DNA of 64,000 nt from Formosa sediminum (GCF_007197735.1 NZ_CP041637.1:2017001-2081000), one strand, 5' to 3'. Shown: positions 36,983 through 46,579, numbered from the stretch's first letter. Translations and numbers: made by a program. The notes: generated by a model from the letters alone, not told the origin.

Positions 36983-37543
36983 ATGTTTTATAAATTTAGA
37001 GATTTTAGTAATTATAAATATTTACTTGATATATTCATTAATCAAAGAATATATGCTTCTAGTTTTAGAAATCTAAATGATAATTTTGAAGGGCAATTTT
37101 ACACAGATTGTTTTCTCAAGCCACAGAGGGTTAGACTAAACCCCAAAAAAAATCAACACATAAGTATATGTTCATTCTCTGGACATTATGAAAATCATTT
37201 ACTATGGTCTCATTATTCAGATGGTCATAGAGGTTTAGTTATTGCCTTCGAGTTAGATGAAAATAAATATGAAATCCAAAAAGTAAATTATAGTGGATTA
37301 AAAAACTATCATCATTTACCCCATAAATTTGTAGATATTAAATCTGTTTTTCTTAACAAAATTAAAGATTGGGAATATGAAGATGAGTACAGAATTATTC
37401 TTAAAGAACAATGCTACATTGATATCATAATTAATGAAGTTATTTTTGGATCAGAGGTGTCTGAATTGGATAAGAATCTAATAAGTAAACTAATTGAAAA
37501 AATAGATTCTAAAATAAAAATAAAAATTTATAATGAAGATTAA
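36983..37543 (+). CDS. DUF2971 domain protein
   Basis: A 186-residue cytoplasmic protein of the DUF2971 family: FYKFRDFSNYKYLLDIF at the start, ASSFRNLNDNFEGQF, ICSFSGHYENHLLWSHYSDG and HRGLVIAFELDEN, then WEYEDEYRIILKE. No enzymatic role is established for the family; members are patchily distributed and sometimes near defence or mobile genes. This copy is flanked by core genes, has its own promoter and a strong terminator, and looks even more AT-rich than its neighbours, so it may be a recent single-gene arrival. That last point is inference. Confidence 0.88.
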   Translation: MFYKFRDFSNYKYLLDIFINQRIYASSFRNLNDNFEGQFYTDCFLKPQRVRLNPKKNQHISICSFSGHYENHLLWSHYSDGHRGLVIAFELDENKYEIQKVNYSGLKNYHHLPHKFVDIKSVFLNKIKDWEYEDEYRIILKEQCYIDIIINEVIFGSEVSELDKNLISKLIEKIDSKIKIKIYNED

Positions 37544-37554
37544 TTTACTTCCAA

Positions 37555-37597
37555 AACAAAAAAGCTGTCTATTATTAAAATAGACAGCTTTTTTGTT
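37555..37597. terminator. Strong bidirectional terminator between DUF2971 and secA
   Basis: A 19-bp perfect stem (AACAAAAAAGCTGTCTATT and its complement) around ATTAA, with A-runs on one side and T-runs on the other, so it works in both directions for two converging genes. Confidence 0.95.
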
Positions 37598-37620
37598 GTT
37601 CAAATATATACTAGAAAGTA

Positions 37621-40600
37621 TTATTCTGTAATTACCCAATCACCTTTAGCTAAAAGCGGTTCGGCTTGTTTATATTTTACAGTTTTACTTTCGCCGTTCA
37701 TTACATTTTTAATTGTAACTCTATCGTTTCTTCCAATTTTTGGCTTATCGCGTACTATAGTTTCAACAACCTCTGGTTGGCGTTGTGTTTGTCCAGCAGC
37801 TCTACTTTGTGAAGCACGTTCATCTAAATTAGGAATTTCTTCCTTGGTTGTTTCTAAACGTTCCTTTTTAGGAGCTTGTTGCTTTTCTTCACTAATAGCA
37901 TTCTGATCTTCACTAGGCAATTCACCTTTAAATAAGAATGAAATAACATCTTTATTAACTTGAGTAATCATGTCTTTAAACAATTCGAACGCCTCGAATT
38001 TATAAATTAATAACGGATCTTTTTGTTCGTGAACCGCTAATTGTACAGACTGTTTTAACTCGTCCATTTTACGTAAATGCGATTTCCAAGCATCATCAAT
38101 AATCGCTAAAGTGATGTTCTTTTCAAAATCTGTAATTAATTGCTTACCTTCAGTTTCGTAGGCTTGTTGTAAATCGGTTACAACTTGTAATGTTTTTACA
38201 CCATCTGTAAAAGGAACAACAATACGTTTAAATTTATCGCTTTGCGTTTCGTAAACATTTTTAATAATAGGGAATGCCAATTCTGCATTCTTAGCCATTT
38301 TAGTTTTATAAAAATCGAAAGCAGCTTTATAAATTTTTGCAGCTATATCTTGTACAGCTAATTTATTAAAATCTTGTTCACTTATTGGGTTGCTCATTGA
38401 GAAATAACGAATAATCTCAAAGCCGAAATTTTTATAATCGTTAGCCCCTTTATTTGTTTCTGCAATATGTTCTGCAGTATCAAAAATCATATTAGCTAAA
38501 TCAACGCTTAAACGTTCACCAAATAAGGCATGGTGGCGACGTTTATAAACCACTTCACGTTGGGCGTTCATAACATCGTCGTACTCTAATAAACGTTTAC
38601 GGACACCAAAGTTATTTTCTTCAACTTTTTTCTGAGCACGCTCAATAGATTTTGAAATCATAGAATGCTGAATGACTTCACCTTCTTCTAAGCCCATTTT
38701 ATCCATCATTTTCGCAATACGCTCAGATCCGAATAAACGCATTAAGTTATCTTCTAACGATACGTAGAATTGAGAGCTTCCTGGATCTCCTTGACGTCCA
38801 GCACGACCACGTAACTGGCGGTCTACACGACGTGAATCGTGACGTTCTGTACCAATAATGGCCAAACCTCCAACTTTTTTAACCTCGTCTATTAACTTAA
38901 TATCGGTACCACGACCTGCCATGTTTGTTGCGATGGTAACCTGTCCGGGCTTTCCTGCTTCAGCAACAATATCGGCTTCTTTTTTGTGTAATTTCGCGTT
39001 TAAGACATTGTGAGGAACTTTACGTATGCTAAGCATTTTTCCTAAAAGTTCACTAATCTCTACGTTTGTTGTACCAATTAGTATAGGGCGACCTGCTTGT
39101 GATAATTTAGAAACTTCTTCAATAACGGCATTATACTTTTCACGCTTAGTTTTATAAACTAAATCGTCTCTATCGTCTCTTGCAATAGGACGGTTAGTAG
39201 GAATTTCTACAACATCTAATTTATAGATTTCCCAAAATTCTCCAGCTTCTGTAATTGCTGTACCTGTCATGCCAGATAGCTTGCGGTACATTCTAAAGTA
39301 ATTTTGAAGTGTTACGGTGGCAAAGGTTTGTGTAGCAGCTTCAATTTTTACATTTTCTTTAGCTTCAATCGCCTGGTGTAATCCATCACTATAACGACGA
39401 CCATCCATAATACGACCAGTTTGCTCATCGACAATCATAACTTTATTATCCATAACCACATATTGAATATCTTTTTCAAATAGGGCATAGGCTTTAAGTA
39501 ATTGATTTAAAGTGTGTATACGCTCAGACTTAATACCAAAGTCTTTAAATAATTCTTCTTTTTCGTTGGCTTCTTCTTCTGCAGTTAAGCCTTTAGCTTC
39601 TATTTTAGCCATTTCAATACCAATTTCTGGCATTACGAAAAAGTTAGGATCATCTTTACCAGAAAGGTAATCTACTCCTTTATCTGTTAATTCAACTTGA
39701 TTATTTTTTTCATCGATTACATAAAACAACGCTTCATCAACCTTAGGCATCTCGCGGTTGTTGTCTTGCATGTAATGATTTTCTGTTTTTTGTAACAACT
39801 GTCTGATTCCGTCTTCACTTAAAAACTTTATTAAAGCTTTGTTTTTAGGCATACCACGATATACACGTAATAATTGGAATCCGCCTTCTTTAGTGTCTCC
39901 TGCAGCTATTAATTTTTTAGCTTCAGCAAAAACACCGGTTAAATATTTACGTTGTACGCCAACAATATCGTCTACTTTTGGTTTTAACTCTGTAAATTCT
40001 TGACGATCTCCTTGCGGAATTGGACCTGAAATAATTAAAGGTGTACGGGCATCATCAACCAACACAGAATCTACTTCATCTACAATGGCATAATGGTGCG
40101 GACGTTGTACTAAATCGTTAGGAGAGTGTGCCATATTATCACGTAAATAATCGAAACCAAATTCGTTATTTGTTCCGTAAGTAATATCGGCATTATATGC
40201 TTTTTTACGAGCTTCAGAATTTGGTTGGTGGTAATCGATACAATCTATACTTAACCCGTGAAACTCGAATAAAGGCGCCATCCAGGCGCTATCACGTTTA
40301 GCCAAATAATCGTTTACAGTTACTAGGTGTACACCTTTACCTGCTAAGGCATTTAAATACATAGGTAGAGTGGCAACTAAAGTTTTACCTTCCCCTGTCT
40401 GCATTTCGGCAATTTTACCTTGGTGCATGGCAATACCTCCAATAAGTTGTACATCGTAATGTACCATATCCCAAGTTATGGCTTTACCAGCAGCATCCCA
40501 AGAGTTTGCCCAAATGGCTTTATCTGCTTCTAAAACAACATATTCTTTGGTTCCAGAGATTTCTCTGTCAAAAGTGTTTGCGGTTACAGTAATACTGGTA

Positions 40601-40977
40601 TTGTTTTTAAAACGTTTAGCGGTTTCTTTAACCACAGCAAAGGCTTCAGGAAGAATATCGTTTAAAACCTTTTCTGTAGCAGCATAAGAGTCGTCTTTTA
40701 AATTATCTATTTCTTGATAGATATCTTCACGTTTGTCTATGTCGTCGGTAGCGTTTGCGTCTTCTAAAAGTTTTGCTATTTGATCTTCGAAAGGTTGCCT
40801 GCCTTCTGCAATTTTAGCTTTAAAGTAAGCTGTTTTTGCTCTTAATTCGTCGTGCGATAAAGCCTCAAGTGCCTTTTCGAAGGTTTTAATTTTATCTACT
40901 AAAGGCATGATCGCTTTTACATCTTGCTTGGATTTGTCTCCTACAAAAAGCTTTAGTACAGAATTTAAAAAATTCAT
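37621..40977 (-). CDS. secA: Preprotein translocase ATPase SecA
   Basis: SecA drives post-translational export through SecYEG. Motifs: Walker A EMQTGEGKTLVATLPMYL, DEAD-like AIVDEVDSVLVDDARTPLI, GRGTDIKL, and QLRGRAGRQGDPGSS. At 1118 residues it is about 200 longer than E. coli SecA, as usual in Bacteroidetes. Extra sequence is visible near residues 55-120 (acidic, EDQIAKLLEDANATDDIDK) and around 300-420. The C-terminus lacks the zinc-binding Cys motif; instead it ends RVTIKNVMNGESKTVKYKQ followed by ~16 residues, an SH3-like tail. The ATG start is followed upstream by a structured leader. Confidence 0.97.
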   Translation of the reverse strand: MNFLNSVLKLFVGDKSKQDVKAIMPLVDKIKTFEKALEALSHDELRAKTAYFKAKIAEGRQPFEDQIAKLLEDANATDDIDKREDIYQEIDNLKDDSYAATEKVLNDILPEAFAVVKETAKRFKNNTSITVTANTFDREISGTKEYVVLEADKAIWANSWDAAGKAITWDMVHYDVQLIGGIAMHQGKIAEMQTGEGKTLVATLPMYLNALAGKGVHLVTVNDYLAKRDSAWMAPLFEFHGLSIDCIDYHQPNSEARKKAYNADITYGTNNEFGFDYLRDNMAHSPNDLVQRPHHYAIVDEVDSVLVDDARTPLIISGPIPQGDRQEFTELKPKVDDIVGVQRKYLTGVFAEAKKLIAAGDTKEGGFQLLRVYRGMPKNKALIKFLSEDGIRQLLQKTENHYMQDNNREMPKVDEALFYVIDEKNNQVELTDKGVDYLSGKDDPNFFVMPEIGIEMAKIEAKGLTAEEEANEKEELFKDFGIKSERIHTLNQLLKAYALFEKDIQYVVMDNKVMIVDEQTGRIMDGRRYSDGLHQAIEAKENVKIEAATQTFATVTLQNYFRMYRKLSGMTGTAITEAGEFWEIYKLDVVEIPTNRPIARDDRDDLVYKTKREKYNAVIEEVSKLSQAGRPILIGTTNVEISELLGKMLSIRKVPHNVLNAKLHKKEADIVAEAGKPGQVTIATNMAGRGTDIKLIDEVKKVGGLAIIGTERHDSRRVDRQLRGRAGRQGDPGSSQFYVSLEDNLMRLFGSERIAKMMDKMGLEEGEVIQHSMISKSIERAQKKVEENNFGVRKRLLEYDDVMNAQREVVYKRRHHALFGERLSVDLANMIFDTAEHIAETNKGANDYKNFGFEIIRYFSMSNPISEQDFNKLAVQDIAAKIYKAAFDFYKTKMAKNAELAFPIIKNVYETQSDKFKRIVVPFTDGVKTLQVVTDLQQAYETEGKQLITDFEKNITLAIIDDAWKSHLRKMDELKQSVQLAVHEQKDPLLIYKFEAFELFKDMITQVNKDVISFLFKGELPSEDQNAISEEKQQAPKKERLETTKEEIPNLDERASQSRAAGQTQRQPEVVETIVRDKPKIGRNDRVTIKNVMNGESKTVKYKQAEPLLAKGDWVITE

Positions 40978-40999
40978 GCGTATATGTGTTAATAGGTTG

Positions 41000-41021
41000 T
41001 ATTAAGTTTTGCAACTTAATA
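41000..41021 (-). promoter_or_regulatory. Hairpin with GCAA loop in the secA leader
   Basis: On the minus strand TATTAAGTT, GCAA, AACTTAATA form a 9-bp stem closed by a GNRA-type tetraloop. It lies 23 bp upstream of the secA ATG and downstream of the likely promoter, so it would be in the 5' untranslated region. Confidence 0.5.
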
Positions 41022-41061
41022 GATACAGTTATGTATATTAAATGCGTATAATTATTGCATT

Positions 41062-41069
41062 CAAATATA
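41062..41069 (-). promoter_or_regulatory. -7 element of the secA promoter
   Basis: On the minus strand this reads TATATTTG, a full match to TAnnTTTG, about 85 bp before the secA ATG. No TTG stands at the ideal distance upstream. Confidence 0.5.
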
Positions 41070-41100
41070 CGTTTTGTTGTTATGTTTAATAAAGATTAGC

Positions 41101-41133
41101 ATAAAAAAAAGCCTCTATAGGAGACTTTTTAAC
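41101..41133 (-). terminator. Terminator after the DUF2795 gene
   Basis: On the minus strand AAGTCTC and GAGGCTT (one T-G wobble) pair around CTATA and are followed by eight T residues, 17 bp after the DUF2795 stop. Confidence 0.72.
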
Positions 41134-41149
41134 TTTTCTTTATGTAATA

Positions 41150-41371
41150 CTAATATTCATCCTCGTTCCAGAGATAGTCTTCATCGGTAGGATAGTCTGA
41201 CCATATCTCCTCAATGGAGTCGTACGAATCTCCTTCATCTTCAATGGATTGTAAATTTTCTACAACTTCTAAAGGTGCTCCAGTTCTAATTGCGTAGTCA
41301 ATCAGCTCATCTTTAGTAGCTGGCCAAGGCGCATCGCTTAAATATGATGCTAATTCTAATGTCCAATACAT
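41150..41371 (-). CDS. DUF2795 family small protein
   Basis: A 73-residue protein: MYWTLELASYLSDAPWPATK, then DELIDYAIRTGAPLEVVENL, followed by a strongly acidic end rich in Asp, Glu and Trp/Tyr. This is the DUF2795 pattern, a small domain of unknown role seen in many bacteria; in Bacteroidetes it often lies near secA. It is a single gene with its own terminator. The acidic tail suggests a soluble cytoplasmic protein with a protein or nucleic-acid partner, which is a guess. Confidence 0.88.
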   Translation of the reverse strand: MYWTLELASYLSDAPWPATKDELIDYAIRTGAPLEVVENLQSIEDEGDSYDSIEEIWSDYPTDEDYLWNEDEY

Positions 41372-41519
41372 CTGTTATTCGTTTTAATTTTTGCAAAAAT
41401 AATTTTTTAGTTTAAAAAGTCAAGAAAAAAATGAATTATTTCATCATTAAATTAAAGAACGTCTTGTTTTTATAAACAAATTGACTTTAAGATGGTTAGA
41501 TTACCTAAGTTACAATTGG

Positions 41520-42092
41520 TTATTGTTTTTCGGGAATCCACTTCACTTCGTCTGCTTTCAAATCATGAGACAACTTTCGTGCCAATACAAAAAGGTAGTC
41601 AGAAAGGCGGTTTAAATACGTTAATGTTTGTGGATTTATAGGGTCGATAGCGTTTAACTCTGAGGCTAAACGTTCTGCTCTTCGGCAAACACAACGTGCA
41701 ATGTGACAGAATGACACCGTTTGATGTCCGCCAGGTAATACAAAATGTGTCATTGGCGGTAATTCTGAATTCATAGCATCTATTTCGTTTTCTAATAAAA
41801 GAATATTGGCATCATCGATTTTAGGAATATTTAGGCGCTCTTTTCCATTTTTTAATACGGCTTTATCTGGAGGTGTCGCCAACATTGCCCCAACTGTAAA
41901 TAAGCGATCTTGTATGGTTATTAAAACGGATTTGTAGTCTGGATGTATGTCTTGGTCGCGTATTAACCCAATGTAAGAGTTTAACTCATCTACCGTACCG
42001 TAACTATCAATACGGATATGGTGTTTTGGTACGCGTGTACCTCCAAAGAGCGCTGTGGTCCCTTTATCGCCCGTTTTAGTATATATTTTCAT
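41520..42092 (-). CDS. PduO-type ATP:cob(I)alamin adenosyltransferase
   Basis: The enzyme transfers adenosyl from ATP to cob(I)alamin to form adenosylcobalamin. The 190-residue helical protein starts MKIYTKTGDKGTTALFGGTR, the ATP-binding signature of the family, then IDSYGTVDELNSYIGL. The C-terminal conserved motif CRRAERLASEL and LNRLSDYLFVLARKLSH are present. A B12-dependent partner (methylmalonyl-CoA mutase or ribonucleotide reductase) is not in the window. It is next to, but not overlapping, a lone ABC ATPase gene. Confidence 0.95.
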   Translation of the reverse strand: MKIYTKTGDKGTTALFGGTRVPKHHIRIDSYGTVDELNSYIGLIRDQDIHPDYKSVLITIQDRLFTVGAMLATPPDKAVLKNGKERLNIPKIDDANILLLENEIDAMNSELPPMTHFVLPGGHQTVSFCHIARCVCRRAERLASELNAIDPINPQTLTYLNRLSDYLFVLARKLSHDLKADEVKWIPEKQ

Positions 42093-42187
42093 GTTTTAAA
42101 GACTTAAATTTAATTGCTACCAGTAAATTTTGATACGTTTCAAAGTTACATGGAAAATTTAGGCTTTAAAAGTGAATTAAGATTTGA

Positions 42188-42901
42188 TTAGTGCATAGGT
42201 GAGGGCACTACAATTTTTTCATTTCTAGTATCGCTTTCTATTAAACCATCGCGTAAGCGGATAATGCGATGGGCATGTTCTGCAATATCTTCTTCGTGAG
42301 TTACTAATATAACCGTATTTCCTTGTTTATGGATGGTATTAAAAAGTCCCATAATTTCTACAGAGGTTTTTGAGTCTAGATTTCCTGTAGGTTCATCGGC
42401 TAGTATTATTGAAGGTTTATTAACAAGAGCCCGTCCTACAGCGACACGCTGACGTTGACCACCTGAAAGCTGGTTGGGTTTGTGGTCCATTCTATCTGCT
42501 AAGCCTACTTCGGTTAAAACCTCCTCTGCACGCTTTGTGCGATCGGCTTTAGAGTATCCGGCATAGACCATAGGTAAAGCCACATTGTCTAAGGCTGTTG
42601 TTCGCGGTAATAAATTAAAGGTTTGAAACACAAAACCAATTTCTGTATTTCTTATTTCAGCCAAGTCGTCATCAGTCATTTTACTTACATCTTTACCGTT
42701 TAAGACATATGTTCCAGCTGTTGGAGTGTCTAAGCATCCAAGTAAATTCATTAGCGTAGATTTACCAGATCCAGAAGGCCCCATTATAGCAATATAATCG
42801 CCTCGTTTAATGGTTAAGTCTATACCTTTTAAAACATGAACGGTTTCTTGACCGAGTTTAAAATCGCGAATGATGTTGGAAATTTCAATAACGTTATCCA
42901 T
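42188..42901 (-). CDS. ABC transporter ATPase of the LolD/MacB type
   Basis: A 237-residue ATPase with Walker [20 protein letters not shown], the Q-loop [20 protein letters not shown], signature [15 protein letters not shown], Walker [13 protein letters not shown] and switch His [14 protein letters not shown]. The combination [13 protein letters not shown] and [10 protein letters not shown] is typical of MacB/LolD/FtsE-type systems that work with FtsX-like permeases on lipoproteins or exported peptides. No permease gene lies beside it, so its membrane partner must be elsewhere. Confidence 0.94.
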   Translation of the reverse strand: MDNVIEISNIIRDFKLGQETVHVLKGIDLTIKRGDYIAIMGPSGSGKSTLMNLLGCLDTPTAGTYVLNGKDVSKMTDDDLAEIRNTEIGFVFQTFNLLPRTTALDNVALPMVYAGYSKADRTKRAEEVLTEVGLADRMDHKPNQLSGGQRQRVAVGRALVNKPSIILADEPTGNLDSKTSVEIMGLFNTIHKQGNTVILVTHEEDIAEHAHRIIRLRDGLIESDTRNEKIVVPSPMH

Positions 42902-43018
42902 AAAATTTTTGCTGATGTTGGTTAGTGCAAGATACAGGAATTTTTATATGAAATAAGACGCAACACACGATGATTTGTTACAGTATATTTAAATAAAACT
43001 GTGATTTTTTTATAAAAA

Positions 43019-43792
43019 TTATAATCTTATTGTAAAATGTTCTTTGGCTTGCTCGCTTCTAAAAAAGACAAATCCATATTGAAACGTATCTATAGTTACA
43101 GTGACTTTTGGGTGTTTTTTAATGGTTTCCCAAGCTTCGGTCATGCCTTTTGTCCAATAAATATCATCAAAAATAAATACACTGTCGTTATGAGTTTTGG
43201 GCAATAAGGTTTCAAAATAGTCTAAAGTCGCTTTCTTATTATGGTTGCCATCAAAGAGTATAAAATCGAAAGTGTTTTGTTTTAATTTTGGAATTTTAAT
43301 ACTAAAATCACCTATTAAAACTTCGGCATTTTTAATATTATTTTTTTTTAAGGTTTGCGCAGTAAATTTAGCAATATTGGGACACCCTTCTATAGAAGTG
43401 ATTTGCCCGTCTGTATGGCCTAAAGCAATAGCATGTGTAGATATACCAAGCGAGGTTCCTAATTCTAAACTGTTTTTAAACTTAAAATAATTTGCTAAAC
43501 GATATAGAAGTTTAGCACGTTTTAAAGACGCTCCAGAGTGTTTTGCAATACTTTTTACCGTTCTAATATTACTTTTTGTATACATAGATCCAGTACCTAA
43601 ATCGGTAATGTGAAGCGGCGTGGTTTGTTTTAAAAGCGCACTTTTATATTGTGCTATTAACTGGTAATCGGTATGTGTTTTTTTATTGTAAAAACAGTTG
43701 GTAACCAATTGATAAACAAAGGGAGAATGCACGCCATGTTGGTTTGTAGAGCGCTTTAAAAACTTTAAATATTGTGAAATCTGATAAAACAC
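43019..43792 (-). CDS. Class I SAM-dependent methyltransferase
   Basis: A 257-residue protein with a methyltransferase fold in the second half: SLELGTSLGISTHAIALG (motif I, GxSxG-like), ITSIEGCPNIAKFTAQTL (acidic end of beta-2), and FDFILFDGNHNKKATLDYF, similar to O-methyltransferase-like enzymes. The N-terminus has QHGVHSPFVYQLVTNCFYN, conserved in flavobacterial relatives. The start is GTG 43792. The substrate is unknown. It precedes no obvious partner; the ABC-F gene lies 24 bp upstream on the same strand. Confidence 0.85.
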   Translation of the reverse strand: MFYQISQYLKFLKRSTNQHGVHSPFVYQLVTNCFYNKKTHTDYQLIAQYKSALLKQTTPLHITDLGTGSMYTKSNIRTVKSIAKHSGASLKRAKLLYRLANYFKFKNSLELGTSLGISTHAIALGHTDGQITSIEGCPNIAKFTAQTLKKNNIKNAEVLIGDFSIKIPKLKQNTFDFILFDGNHNKKATLDYFETLLPKTHNDSVFIFDDIYWTKGMTEAWETIKKHPKVTVTIDTFQYGFVFFRSEQAKEHFTIRL

Positions 43793-43816
43793 GTGTTTAA
43801 AAATCGGGATTAAAAT

Positions 43817-45673
43817 TTAGTCTTCTAATTTAGCAGCCAATTCAAACCAGCGTTCTTCTTTTTCCTCAATCTCTTGAATGAGTTTCTCTAATTTTAAAGA
43901 TAACTCATTAATTTGATCTTGAGATAGGTCAGGATTATTAAATTTAGACTCTAATGCTGTTTTATCGAACGCTAAAGATTTAAGTTTACTCTCTATATTA
44001 TTATATTCTTTTTGTTCGTTATAAGATAATTTTGTGCCAGAATCTTGTTTCCAGTTTTTCTTTTCTTTTTTATCCTCGGTAGGTGCTAATTCCGGACTGT
44101 CTTCATAAGATCTAAAATCTGAATAATTACCAGGGAAATCTTCAATAACACCTTCACCTCTAAAAACAAAAAGGTGATCTACAATTTTGTCCATAAAATA
44201 ACGGTCGTGAGTTACGACAAGCAAACATCCAGGAAAATCTAATAAGAAATCTTCTAACACATTTAGGGTTACAATGTCTAAATCGTTAGTGGGTTCGTCT
44301 AAAATTAAAAAATTAGGATTCTGAATTAATACTGTGCATAAGTACAGACGTTTGCGCTCTCCACCACTAAGTTTCTCTACAAAATCGTATTGTTTCTTTC
44401 TGTCAAATAAAAAGCGTTCTAAAAGTTGCTGAGCGCTAATTTGACGTCCTTTTTTTAAAGGAATATAATCCCCAAATTCTCGCACAACATCTATTACTTT
44501 TTGATCGGGCTTAACAGCAATACCACCTTGAGTGTAATATCCAAATTTAACAGTTTCTCCTAATGTGATTTTACCACTATCTGGAGTAATAGTTTCAGTA
44601 AGAATATTTAAGAAGGTAGATTTACCTGTACCGTTTTTACCGATTATACCAACACGTTCGCCACGTTGGAAATTGTAAGTAAATCCATCTAAAATGGTTT
44701 TGTTTTTAAATGATTTTTTAACGTTATGTAATTCAACAATTTTATTACCAAGACGTTCCATATTAAGTTCTAGCTCTACTTGGTGGTCTTTACGGCGTTT
44801 GCTCGCGCGTTGCTTAATATCGTGAAAATCGTCTATTCTAGATTTAGATTTTGTAGTACGTGCCTTTGGTTGGCGACGCATCCAGTCTAATTCTTTTTTA
44901 AATAGTTGTTTGGCTTTACCAACTTCTACAGCTTCTTGCGTAATACGCGCTTCTTTTTTTTCGAGATAGTAAGAATAGTTTCCTTTATAATTATAAAGTT
45001 CGCCATGGTCTAGTTCTATAATTTCATTACACACACGTTCTAAGAAAAAGCGGTCGTGAGTTACCATAAACAAGGTCATGTTTTCTTTCGCAAAAAACAA
45101 TTCTAACCATTCAATCATTTCTAAATCTAAATGGTTTGTAGGCTCGTCTAGTATTAGTAAATCGGGTTTGTTAATTAACGCATTAGCCAATGCTAAACGT
45201 TTTTTTTGTCCGCCTGATAACGTACTAACTTTTTGTGAAAAATTATCTAACTTTAACTTAGAAAGGATCTGTTTATATTGGGTTTCAAAATCCCAAGCAT
45301 TATAGCGGTCCATCTGTTCAAAGGCTTTTTGATAGGCATCTGCATCTTCAGGATGGTTTAAAGCAGCTTCATAATTTCTAATTACTTTTAAGATGTCGTG
45401 ATCGCCATCAAAAATAGTAGCTTCAACGGTCAGGTTGGGATCTAGAACGGGTTCTTGAGGTAAAAACGAAACCGTAATATTTTTTCTGAATATTATTTGT
45501 CCAGTATCGGGTTGGTCTAAACCGGCAAGTATGTTTAAAATAGAGGTTTTTCCCGTACCATTTTTAGCAACAAATGCAACTTTTTGGTCTTTATGAATGC
45601 TAAAAGATAGGTTTTCGAACAAGGTTAACTCGCCGTAAGATTTAGCTATATTTTCTACTGTTAAATAATTCAA
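43817..45673 (-). CDS. ABC-F family ATP-binding protein (Uup-like)
   Basis: A 618-residue protein with two ATP-binding cassettes and no membrane segments. NBD1 has AKNGTGKTSILNILAGLD, LSGGQKKRLALANAL and LLILDEPTNHLDLEMI; NBD2 has GKNGTGKSTFLNIL, LSGGERKRLYLCTVL and LILDEPTNDLDIVTL. Between them is the charged linker (about 230-310, with KARTTKSKSRIDDF). The end is a coiled coil (about 545-618) as in Uup. ABC-F proteins act on ribosomes or branched DNA. The start is TTG 45673, giving MNYLTVENIAKSYGE; no ATG precedes NBD1 at a usable distance. Confidence 0.95.
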   Translation of the reverse strand: MNYLTVENIAKSYGELTLFENLSFSIHKDQKVAFVAKNGTGKTSILNILAGLDQPDTGQIIFRKNITVSFLPQEPVLDPNLTVEATIFDGDHDILKVIRNYEAALNHPEDADAYQKAFEQMDRYNAWDFETQYKQILSKLKLDNFSQKVSTLSGGQKKRLALANALINKPDLLILDEPTNHLDLEMIEWLELFFAKENMTLFMVTHDRFFLERVCNEIIELDHGELYNYKGNYSYYLEKKEARITQEAVEVGKAKQLFKKELDWMRRQPKARTTKSKSRIDDFHDIKQRASKRRKDHQVELELNMERLGNKIVELHNVKKSFKNKTILDGFTYNFQRGERVGIIGKNGTGKSTFLNILTETITPDSGKITLGETVKFGYYTQGGIAVKPDQKVIDVVREFGDYIPLKKGRQISAQQLLERFLFDRKKQYDFVEKLSGGERKRLYLCTVLIQNPNFLILDEPTNDLDIVTLNVLEDFLLDFPGCLLVVTHDRYFMDKIVDHLFVFRGEGVIEDFPGNYSDFRSYEDSPELAPTEDKKEKKNWKQDSGTKLSYNEQKEYNNIESKLKSLAFDKTALESKFNNPDLSQDQINELSLKLEKLIQEIEEKEERWFELAAKLED

Positions 45674-45749
45674 GTGTGTTTTTATTTTAGAATTAGTTTA
45701 CAAATATCCAAAAAGTAAACGATTAGTTTTTATATTCCTGCCGAAAACT

Positions 45750-45757
45750 TATATTTG
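45750..45757 (+). promoter_or_regulatory. -7 element of the polysaccharide export operon
   Basis: TATATTTG fits TAnnTTTG, 24 bp before the ATG of the Wza-like gene; the -33 position has TTT (45728-45730). Confidence 0.58.
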
Positions 45758-45781
45758 TCCATAAATCACTTACCTTAATTA

Positions 45782-46576
45782 ATGACCAAATTTTTTATAA
45801 TCAGTTGTCTCGCATTGTGTCTTGCCGTCTCTGGATGCGTTTCGCATAAGGATATGGTTTACTTACAACCTTCAGAAACAGTTACAGATTCTATAGCTAA
45901 AGTTGTAGCAACTCAATCGCCATACCGTATTCAAATTTACGACATTTTAAATATTAGAGTAAAAGCGTTAGATCAAGATGCAGTACAAATCTTTAACCCG
46001 ATGGGTGAAGATTTGTTAGATGCAAATAGCGATGAACGTGCTTATTTTGATGGGTTTACGGTAGATTTGCACGGTGAGATTAGAGTGCCTGCCTTGGGAC
46101 GTATTAATGTGTTAGGGTATACTACAGAAGAGATTGAGAAAATCATAGAAAAAAAATTGCTTGACGAACAGTTTAAAGAAACAGCTAATATTTTTGTTAC
46201 GGTTAAACTCACTGGATTAAGATATACGGTGAGTGGTGAAGTAGAGGCGCCTGGAACAAACACCTTATTCCAGGATCGCGTTAATATTTTTGAAGCCATT
46301 GCCAATGCTGGAGAAATACCAATTACCGGAGATAGAAAGGATATTCTAATAATTAGACAATATCCAGAGGGGCAAAAAATTCATCATTTAGATATTACCC
46401 GTGAAGATGTAATGCAATCTCCATATTACTACATACAACCTAATGATATTATTTACGTAAAACCACTTCCACAAAAATCTTGGGGAACTGCAGAAACAGG
46501 TATGCAAACGTTAACAACCATTGCAACAATAATTACATTAGGAACTACAACTTTATTATTAATAGATCGATTATAA
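45782..46576 (+). CDS. Polysaccharide export lipoprotein (Wza-like)
   Basis: A 264-residue lipoprotein (lipobox AVSGC, Cys19) of the polysaccharide biosynthesis/export family. The PES domain follows (YRIQIYDILNIRVKALDQDA and DLHGEIRVPALGRINVLGYT), then SLBB-like repeats (LRYTVSGEVEAPGTNTLFQD, NIFEAIANAGEIPITGDR). It ends with a hydrophobic helix (about 242-260). Wza-type proteins form the outer-membrane channel of capsule or exopolysaccharide export. It is 3 bp upstream of the Wzc-like kinase, its natural partner. No wzx, wzy or sugar-synthesis genes are adjacent. Confidence 0.94.
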   Translation: MTKFFIISCLALCLAVSGCVSHKDMVYLQPSETVTDSIAKVVATQSPYRIQIYDILNIRVKALDQDAVQIFNPMGEDLLDANSDERAYFDGFTVDLHGEIRVPALGRINVLGYTTEEIEKIIEKKLLDEQFKETANIFVTVKLTGLRYTVSGEVEAPGTNTLFQDRVNIFEAIANAGEIPITGDRKDILIIRQYPEGQKIHHLDITREDVMQSPYYYIQPNDIIYVKPLPQKSWGTAETGMQTLTTIATIITLGTTTLLLIDRL

Positions 46577-46579
46577 CGA

